A stretch of DNA of 57,311 nt from Thermoplasmata archaeon (GTDB taxonomy: Archaea; Thermoplasmatota; Thermoplasmata; Lutacidiplasmatales; UBA184). The translations under genes and the position numbers were made by a program. Below, piece after piece: positions 52,462 to 57,311 of this stretch. The stretch covers positions 172,590 to 229,900 of the forward strand of contig DAHVCH010000001.1 in assembly GCA_027314165.1 (NCBI GenBank). Direction: 5' to 3'. Positions within the stretch are counted from its first letter, which is position 1; the number at the start of each line of letters is the position of its first letter. The notes below the pieces were generated by a model. The model made no database searches, was not told where the DNA came from, and saw only the letters and a list, made by a program, of their open reading frames with translations.

Positions 52462-53550
52462 ATGACCGACGAGGACCTGCTGCTCGACCATCCGGAAGAG
52501 GCGTTCGGGGCCGGCGTCGTGGGCCCTTGCGACATCTGCGGCGTGCGGCAGGCCGTCATCGTCCTGGCGAAGGAGCGGTACAAGCTCTGCGTCCTCGATT
52601 TTCTCAACAAGAGCTGGATCAAGACCACCGCAGCCCCGGCCGCCCACACGGCGCCCTTCACCTCCTCCACGCACTTCCTCCCGACCCGGGCCGTCCCGGG
52701 GGGAGTCGTCCCGGTCATCGTGCTCTCTCCGATCAAGGAAGTGAAGCATCCGAGCGCCCTCGTGATGCCCGAGGTCTACGGGCTCACGACCCAGGTCATC
52801 GAGGCGGGCGTGCGGCTCGCGCACGAGGGGTACGAGGTGGCGATCCCCGACTTCGTCCGGATCCACGGCATGAACCTGTGGACGTGGGCGAAGCTGCGTT
52901 CCTCGAAGGTACTGCTCGACCGGGTCCACATCTCGCAGTCCTCCCGCGGCAGGGCCTTCCGCCTGATGGAGGACTGCCGGAAGCTCCTGCTCTCGCGTCC
53001 CCTGGTCAATCCTGACCGGCAGGCGCTGGTCGGGATGTCGTACGGAGGGTCCCTGGCCCTGGGGTACGCCGCGCAGACCCCCAGCATCTCCGGGGTGGCC
53101 GTCGCCTACCCGTACATGATCCACCCCGAGAGCTGGCTCCAGTACCTCCACTGCCCCGTGTTCGTGGTGGCGGGAGGCTCGGACCCCAACGTCGGCCCCT
53201 CGCTCGACGCGATGCGGCTGGCCGCCTCGCGGTACGGCGTGAACCTCGGGACGATGATCGTCCCCGGGGCCGGCCACCACTTCATGAGCCGCGTGCACTC
53301 GACCTATCGGCCCGAGCTGGCCGAGACCGCCTGGACGCGCATGATGTCCTTCGTCAACCACTGCCTCTCCCCACCGGTCCCCAAGATGCCGCCCCGCCCG
53401 CCGGTACTGCCGCCCTTGCACCCCCCCGCGGCGGCGGCGCCGACCCTCGCTCCTCCCGCCACTGCCCGTCCCGCGGCCCCACCCCCTCCGGCCGCGAGGA
53501 GCGGTCCGGTCGTCTCCCGGAGCCCCGCGGCACGTCCGGCTGCGGGCTAA
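52462..53550 (+). CDS. Zinc-finger + dienelactone-hydrolase-like alpha/beta hydrolase
   Basis: 362 residues. N-terminal Cys motif CDIC ... YKLC (Cys23, Cys26, Cys43) suggests a small zinc finger. An alpha/beta hydrolase follows with nucleophile elbow GMSYGGS (Ser193; true DLH has Cys), Asp241 (AGGSDPNVGP) and His272/273 (GAGHHFM), and the lid-like VMPEVYGL loop of the DLH family. The substrate is unknown. The C-terminal ~60 residues are Pro/Ala-rich and disordered. The gene converges with the LLM oxidoreductase, with stop codons overlapping by a few bases. Confidence 0.82.
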   Translation: MTDEDLLLDHPEEAFGAGVVGPCDICGVRQAVIVLAKERYKLCVLDFLNKSWIKTTAAPAAHTAPFTSSTHFLPTRAVPGGVVPVIVLSPIKEVKHPSALVMPEVYGLTTQVIEAGVRLAHEGYEVAIPDFVRIHGMNLWTWAKLRSSKVLLDRVHISQSSRGRAFRLMEDCRKLLLSRPLVNPDRQALVGMSYGGSLALGYAAQTPSISGVAVAYPYMIHPESWLQYLHCPVFVVAGGSDPNVGPSLDAMRLAASRYGVNLGTMIVPGAGHHFMSRVHSTYRPELAETAWTRMMSFVNHCLSPPVPKMPPRPPVLPPLHPPAAAAPTLAPPATARPAAPPPPAARSGPVVSRSPAARPAAG

Positions 53551-54599
53551 CCTGGGCGCTTCCCAGGCCCACGGCGTCGGCCGCCCAACCCCAGGGCTTG
53601 AGAGAACCGTCGCATCGAGCGGCGCGCGACGTCCACGGGGAGTCCGCCGAAGTCGAAGATCCCTAGAAGGTCGGTCACTCCGGTGGCCTGAACCCTCCGG
53701 ACCCACTCCCGGGCCCCCTTGCTGTCGCCGATCATCACCAGTCCGCGCTTCTCCAGCCCCTCGACGGACGCCCCTTCCGGGTCCTCGGCCAATCTCGCTT
53801 CGAAGTGCGGGCTGCCGGAAGCGACCCTGGAGTCCAGGTAGCGTTGGAGCGCCTCCCGCCCCTTCTCGGGATCGTCCCCGACGAACACGTGGAACGCCGC
53901 CGCGACGCGGGTCTTCTCCGCCCCCTTGGGCAGCGCCGAGCGGTACTCGCGGATGTTCCGCTCAAGCTCGTCCAGGCCGTGGACCGTCGCGTAGGGGATG
54001 AGCGCGATCGAGAGTCCCCTCCGCGCGACGAACGGAAGCGCCTCACGTCGCTGGACCGCCATCCAGAGCGGCGGGTGAGGACGCTGCACGGGGGTCACGT
54101 TCAGTCGGACGGTGACGCCCGGGTCCCCAGGCACCGGCAACGGTTCGCCGGAGAGCGCGGCCACGAACTCCGGGAGAGCCGCGTCGAAGCGCTGACGCCG
54201 CTCCGTGGGTGGGATCCCGAACCCCTGGAGCTCCTGCGGGATGTAGCCTCCCCCCATGCCGATCTCCAGCCGGCCCCCCGAGAGGCGGTCGACCAGCGCG
54301 TACTGCTCTGCGAGCTCCCTGGGAGCGTGGAGCGGGAGGACGGCGACCATCACCCCAAGCCGCAGGCGCGAGGTCTCACGCGCTGCGGCCGCCAGCCAGA
54401 CCGGAGGCGCGGGAAGGACGCCTCCCTGGTGGAAGTGGTGCTCCGCGACCCAGAAGGTGTGGAAGCGGTCCCGGTCGGCCTCCTTCGCGAGCTCGATCGC
54501 CTCCTCGAGCCGGTCCCCCCCGCGACCAGCTCGTATCGAGGGCTCCTCGTCCACGACGGAGAAGACCGAGAAGTGCACGGGGGTCCACCCAGCAGTCAT
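53547..54599 (-). CDS. LLM-class (luciferase-like) flavin-dependent oxidoreductase
   Basis: 350 residues from ATG 54599; GTG 54617 is in frame but less likely. FWVAEHHFHQGGVLPAPPVWLAAAA, GVMVAVLPLHAPRELAEQYALVDRLSGGRLEIGMGGGY and RPHPPLWMAVQRREAL define the bacterial-luciferase-like TIM barrel. It uses FMNH2 or F420; archaeal relatives often use F420, but this cannot be decided here. Substrate unknown. Divergent from the MFS gene. Confidence 0.9.
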   Translation of the reverse strand: MTAGWTPVHFSVFSVVDEEPSIRAGRGGDRLEEAIELAKEADRDRFHTFWVAEHHFHQGGVLPAPPVWLAAAARETSRLRLGVMVAVLPLHAPRELAEQYALVDRLSGGRLEIGMGGGYIPQELQGFGIPPTERRQRFDAALPEFVAALSGEPLPVPGDPGVTVRLNVTPVQRPHPPLWMAVQRREALPFVARRGLSIALIPYATVHGLDELERNIREYRSALPKGAEKTRVAAAFHVFVGDDPEKGREALQRYLDSRVASGSPHFEARLAEDPEGASVEGLEKRGLVMIGDSKGAREWVRRVQATGVTDLLGIFDFGGLPVDVARRSMRRFSQALGLGGRRRGPGKRPG

Positions 54600-54605
54600 T
54601 ATACG
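54598..54605 (+). promoter_or_regulatory. TATA-like box of the MFS gene
   Basis: ATTATACG, overlapping the ATG of the divergent oxidoreductase, predicts a start point near 54628. GGGAGGGGG then precedes ATG 54658 and decides it over the ATG at 54647. Confidence 0.45.
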
Positions 54606-54657
54606 ACGTTGACGCACGCTCCCTTCGGGCTCGGCGGCGCCGCGCGATGGGAGGGGG

Positions 54658-55908
54658 ATGCCGGTCGAGCCTCGAACCCGTCCCTTCTCGTTCCCCCGGC
54701 TCGCCTTCGGGGTCCTGCTCTACAGCGCCTCCGGGGGTGTGCTGTACGCGATCCTCCCCCTCTTCGAGTTCGAACAACCCGGCGGGGGCACCCTCCTCGC
54801 GACGCTGATCGTCGGGGCCCCGCTCCTCGCGACCGTCCTTGGCACGCTCGGGTGGGGGACCCTTTCGGACCGATTGGGCCGCCGTCGGGAGCTGTTGGCC
54901 GCGGGCGTGCTCGCCCAGTCCGTGATCTTCCTCCTCTACCCGTTCCTCTCGCCCGTAGAGCTCCTCTCCGTCCGGATCCTCCAGGCCCTTCTGGGGGCAA
55001 GCTCCGCCCTCGCGACGGCCGAGGCCACCGAGGACCCGGCCCGTTCGGCCGGCTCCGGGCTGGGCGGGCTGTCCTTCTGGGGCTCTCTGGGCTCGGTCCT
55101 GGGGATCGTCGCGGCCTTCCCCTTCCTGGGGGGTGCGAGGTTCGCGCTGGATTCTCCCCCGTCCCTCATCCTGTTCGCGATGCTCGCGGCCTTCTCCGCC
55201 GCCTCGGTGTACTTCTTGGTGGGAACAGGGGAGATCCAGCGCCCCCGGGCCCACACCCCTCTTCGCCAGGCCCTGCACTTCTCGGATGGAAGGACGATCG
55301 TGGGCCTGAGCGCAGCCACCGCGATCATCGGGGCCTCGAACTACGTCGTCTACACGCTCTTCCCGCTCTGGGTCACCGTGATCGTCGCCCCCTGGCATCC
55401 CTTCGGGCTCGGGCTCAACCCGACCGAGCAGGTGGCGGTCCTATCCATCGGCGCTGCGATGGGAGGGGTTCTCGTCTCGCCCTGGACCGGGCGGGTGGTC
55501 GAGGGCTGGTCGGGCCGACGGGAGCTCTACCTCGTGGCCCCCCTCATCTATTCGCTCCTCTGGGTCGCCTTCGCGTTTGTCCACATCTACTCGGTGATCT
55601 TCGTCATCTGGGCGCTCCCGGTCTACGTCATCCTCTCGATCCCGATCCTTCGGGAGATCTCGGGAAGGACCCGACCGGAGGAACGGGGGCGGGCGGTCGG
55701 GCTCTGGACCGCGTCCTACAGCCTCGGAGGGCTCGTCGGCACCATCGTGGCAGGGTTGGCCTACCCTGCCCACGCGTCGTTCCCCGCCCTCTTCGTGCTT
55801 GCCGCGCTGGGGGACCTCCTGGGGTTCTTCGCCCTCCTGCGGGTCTCCAGGGGATCCCCGACCTCGCCCGCCCCGGCGGCTCCCGCCGCCGTCCCCCAAG
55901 AGGGATAA
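54658..55908 (+). CDS. MFS transporter
   Basis: 416 residues, about twelve membrane segments. Loop 2-3 motif GTLSDRLGRRRELLAAG (the classic MFS G-x-x-x-D-R/K-x-G-R-R) and a weaker copy in the second half, SPWTGRVVEGWSGRRELYL. Function not assignable; drug efflux is typical for this layout. The stop lies 26 bases before the PMDh-S/Nudix gene. Confidence 0.9.
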   Translation: MPVEPRTRPFSFPRLAFGVLLYSASGGVLYAILPLFEFEQPGGGTLLATLIVGAPLLATVLGTLGWGTLSDRLGRRRELLAAGVLAQSVIFLLYPFLSPVELLSVRILQALLGASSALATAEATEDPARSAGSGLGGLSFWGSLGSVLGIVAAFPFLGGARFALDSPPSLILFAMLAAFSAASVYFLVGTGEIQRPRAHTPLRQALHFSDGRTIVGLSAATAIIGASNYVVYTLFPLWVTVIVAPWHPFGLGLNPTEQVAVLSIGAAMGGVLVSPWTGRVVEGWSGRRELYLVAPLIYSLLWVAFAFVHIYSVIFVIWALPVYVILSIPILREISGRTRPEERGRAVGLWTASYSLGGLVGTIVAGLAYPAHASFPALFVLAALGDLLGFFALLRVSRGSPTSPAPAAPAAVPQEG

Positions 55909-55934
55909 GCCCCCGGAGGTGCTCACCCACCACC

Positions 55935-56756
55935 ATGAAGGTCCCATGCCGCCGCGTGTCCGAGGGCACGGCTACGGGCAAGGTGGCCCTGAGCACGGCC
56001 GCGCTCTCGTTCCTCGGAGAGATCGACCCCGCGACCGGGAAGGTCGACAACTCCGCGAGCGAGCTCCACGGCCAGACGGTCACCGACCGGGTGCTGACCT
56101 TCCCCCAGGCCCGAGGGAGCACCGTGGGGCCCTACGTCATCTACGGCGCGGGAAAGCGGGGAGTGGGCCCGAAGGCCATGGTGGTGCAGGAGGCGGACGC
56201 CATCGTGGCCTCGGCCGCGGTCATCGCCCGGCTGCCCTGCGTGGACGGGATCGACATCGACCTTTTCCGGCAGGGAGAGGAGGTCACGGTCAACGCGACC
56301 GAGGCTTTCGTGGAGTTCCCCCACGTGAAGGCCTCGCCCGTGGTCACTTCACTCCTCCAGGACGACAAGGGGCGCGTCCTGCTCCTCAAGCGGTCGAAGA
56401 AGGTGGGCTCGTTCCAGGAGCGGTGGGCGGGCGTCAGCGGCTATCTGGAAGGAAAGCCTCCTCGGGAGCAGGCCCTCCGGGAGATCCAGGAGGAGACCGG
56501 ACTGGCGGAGAGCGAGGTGAAGCTCGTGCGCGAGGCTCCCCTCATCTACGCGCGCCACGAGAACGAGATCTTCGTGGTGCATCCCTTCCTGTTCAAGGTC
56601 CGGGACCCCAAGGTGAAGCTCGACTGGGAGCACACCGAGTACGAGTGGGTCGACCCCGTGGAGATCGGCAAGCGACCCACGGTCCCGAAGCTGGACAAGG
56701 TGTGGGGCGCGCTCTCGGCCCCGGTCACCGCATCCGCCACCGCCCCCGGGGCATGA
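55935..56756 (+). CDS. Phosphomevalonate dehydratase small subunit (AcnX swivel) fused to Nudix domain
   Basis: 273 residues, ATG 55935. Residues 1-130 are the AcnX-type small subunit: LSFLGEIDPATGKV, ELHGQTVTDRVLTFPQARGSTVGPY with active Ser62, and VVQEADAIVASAAVIARLPCVDG. With its large subunit it dehydrates (R)-5-phosphomevalonate in the archaeal mevalonate pathway. Residues ~133-260 form a Nudix domain (TSLLQDDKGRVLLLKRSKK) with GYLEGKPPREQALREIQEETGL; relative to the usual box one residue is missing and the first Glu is replaced. It matches the variant seen next to IF2B-like proteins. No large subunit is in the window. The fusion is unusual and may link lipid synthesis to nucleotide- or isoprenoid-phosphate hydrolysis (inference). 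Confidence 0.87.
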   Translation: MKVPCRRVSEGTATGKVALSTAALSFLGEIDPATGKVDNSASELHGQTVTDRVLTFPQARGSTVGPYVIYGAGKRGVGPKAMVVQEADAIVASAAVIARLPCVDGIDIDLFRQGEEVTVNATEAFVEFPHVKASPVVTSLLQDDKGRVLLLKRSKKVGSFQERWAGVSGYLEGKPPREQALREIQEETGLAESEVKLVREAPLIYARHENEIFVVHPFLFKVRDPKVKLDWEHTEYEWVDPVEIGKRPTVPKLDKVWGALSAPVTASATAPGA

Positions 56757-56782
56757 GCGCCCCGGCAAGCCCGCTTCGGTGA

Positions 56783-56790
56783 TTTCATAC
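56783..56790 (+). promoter_or_regulatory. TATA-like box of tRNA-Ala
   Basis: TTTCATAC centred ~29 bases upstream of the tRNA 5' end. Confidence 0.4.
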
Positions 56791-56815
56791 GAACGAGGCG
56801 TTGACCCCCCCGCGC

Positions 56816-56887
56816 GGGCGCGTAGATCAGCGGAAGATCGCCTGATTTGCAATCAGGAAGTCTCGGGTTCAAATCCCGACGCGTCCA
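56816..56887 (+). tRNA. tRNA-Ala(UGC)
   Basis: Acceptor GGGCGCG pairs with CGCGTCC, including the G3-U70 identity pair of tRNA-Ala. Anticodon stem CCTGA/TCAGG holds loop TTTGCAA (anticodon TGC), and the T-arm TCGGGTTCAAATCCCGA is perfect. Discriminator A at 56887; CCA is not encoded. No intron. Confidence 0.95.
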
Positions 56888-56973
56888 TGGTCTCTCCGAC
56901 CCACCGAGTACGCCCCCGAGTCGGAGTGCGCCAACGCTAGAATGCACAGAGGCTGTGTGTGCTCATTGGGCAC

Positions 56974-57228
56974 ATGGAGAACAAGACCATCGCGGTGGAC
57001 AGGGAAGCCTACGCCCTGCTGAAGTCGCACAAGAAGCGAGACGAGAGCTTCAGCGAACTTGTCAAGCGGCATTTCCGTCCCGCTCGCAACCTGTCCGAGT
57101 TCGCGGGGGCGCGGAGCGACCTCTCGCCAAAGCAGAGGGGGGATCTTGACCAGGAGCGCAAACGAGGCCGGGAAGCGGACCGGCGTCGAGCCGAGCGAGT
57201 CCGAAAGATGGGGGGCGTCTCGACTTGA
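56974..57228 (+). CDS. VapB-type antitoxin
   Basis: 84 residues from ATG 56974. The opening MENKTIAVDREAYALLKSHKK with SFSELVKRHF and LSEFAG is the DUF217/VapB pattern of archaeal antitoxins; the remaining ~35 residues are strongly basic and charged. Its stop codon (TGA 57226-57228) overlaps the TTG start of the toxin by a TTGA junction, the usual arrangement for co-translated VapBC. It lies just behind the tRNA-Ala gene and has visibly lower GC at its third positions than the neighbouring genes. Confidence 0.82.
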   Translation: MENKTIAVDREAYALLKSHKKRDESFSELVKRHFRPARNLSEFAGARSDLSPKQRGDLDQERKRGREADRRRAERVRKMGGVST

Positions 57229-57311
57229 GATGTGTCGACTCGATCTTCTGCTTCGATCTTCTCCAGAATGAACCGGGAGCAAGACGCCGGTCGGAGGAGA
57301 TCGATGCCTCC
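57225..57311 (+). CDS. VapC toxin, PIN domain, 3' part outside window
   Basis: Open from TTG 57225 through the last base: reading MRCVDSIFCFDLLQNEPGAR then RRSEEIDAS. The first strand and Asp (VDSIFC) are typical of a VapC RNase that cuts tRNA or rRNA. Only 29 codons are visible, so this is a call by position and pattern. No independent ribosome binding site; translation is likely coupled to the antitoxin. Confidence 0.65.
   Translation, partial: MRCVDSIFCFDLLQNEPGARRRSEEIDAS

Noticed and set aside
53805-55934. Upstream extension of the phosphomevalonate dehydratase frame
   Set aside because: It crosses the LLM and MFS genes in the wrong frame; ATG 55935 begins the conserved domain.

Overview
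The window is one continuous stretch of very GC-rich chromosome, probably near 70% G+C by eye, from an archaeon. Archaeal information-processing genes are scattered through it: prefoldin beta, replication factor C large subunit with a PIP box, the ribosome-recycling ATPase ABCE1 with two Fe-S clusters, and an MptA-type GTP cyclohydrolase. It also carries the small subunit of the archaeal phosphomevalonate dehydratase. Many starts (ATG, GTG or TTG) lie about 26-30 bases downstream of a TATA-like box with almost no leader, which is archaeal. DUF835 domains, PKD/Kelch surface proteins ending in a cytosolic roadblock-like domain, and stand-alone Ras-like GTPases are typical of Thermoplasmatota, so a high-GC Thermoplasmata-type lineage is my best guess. 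No 16S rRNA is present to confirm it.

Layout. 1-3.2 kb: the 3' part of a DUF835/AAA-ATPase/TPR regulator and a small membrane protein. 3.2-11 kb: prefoldin beta, an S66 peptidase, and a prenyl diphosphate synthase divergent from a five-gene cluster (TPR protein, BtuF-like binding protein, M50 protease, MBL hydrolase, MFS transporter). 11-15.7 kb: Lrp regulator, glutamine synthetase, pyruvate kinase, helical-repeat protein. 15.9-24.2 kb: a solo DUF262 protein, several unknown or small genes, a membrane protein with an apparent frameshift at a G8 tract, aldo/keto reductase, a beta-sandwich protein, CBS protein, cyclophilin and peroxiredoxin. 24.3-27.5 kb: a Ras-like GTPase behind a V4R-like/DUF835 protein, and a TauE-APS kinase fusion. 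27.7-34 kb: two large surface proteins (Kelch type and PKD/poly-Gly type) and a PH-domain membrane protein. 34-40.6 kb: ion transporter, ABCE1, MptA, a DUF59 Fe-S protein and RfcL. 40.7-46.6 kb: tRNA-Thr, urocanate hydratase, zinc-ribbon/RHH regulator, two convergent Nudix hydrolases, acyl-CoA ligase and a PIN nuclease.

46.6-52.3 kb is the most unusual locus. A GAP1-N-like protein and a P-loop GTPase form one operon. Divergent from it is a paralogous GTPase whose P-loop lysine is replaced by arginine, and this gene converges on a PKD-domain multi-pass membrane protein. It looks like a membrane-linked GTPase/pseudo-GTPase switch. 52.4-57.3 kb: a zinc-finger dienelactone-hydrolase-like protein, a luciferase-like oxidoreductase, an MFS transporter, a phosphomevalonate dehydratase small subunit fused to a Nudix domain, tRNA-Ala, and a VapBC pair cut by the window end.

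How genes fit together: prenyl diphosphate synthase and the dehydratase small subunit belong to archaeal isoprenoid lipid synthesis; RfcL, prefoldin, ABCE1, the PIN protein and the tRNAs are core information processing; urocanase, glutamine synthetase and the Lrp regulator concern nitrogen and amino acids. DUF835 proteins, GTPases and receptor-like membrane proteins suggest dense signalling. All functions are read from sequence motifs by eye; no database search was run.
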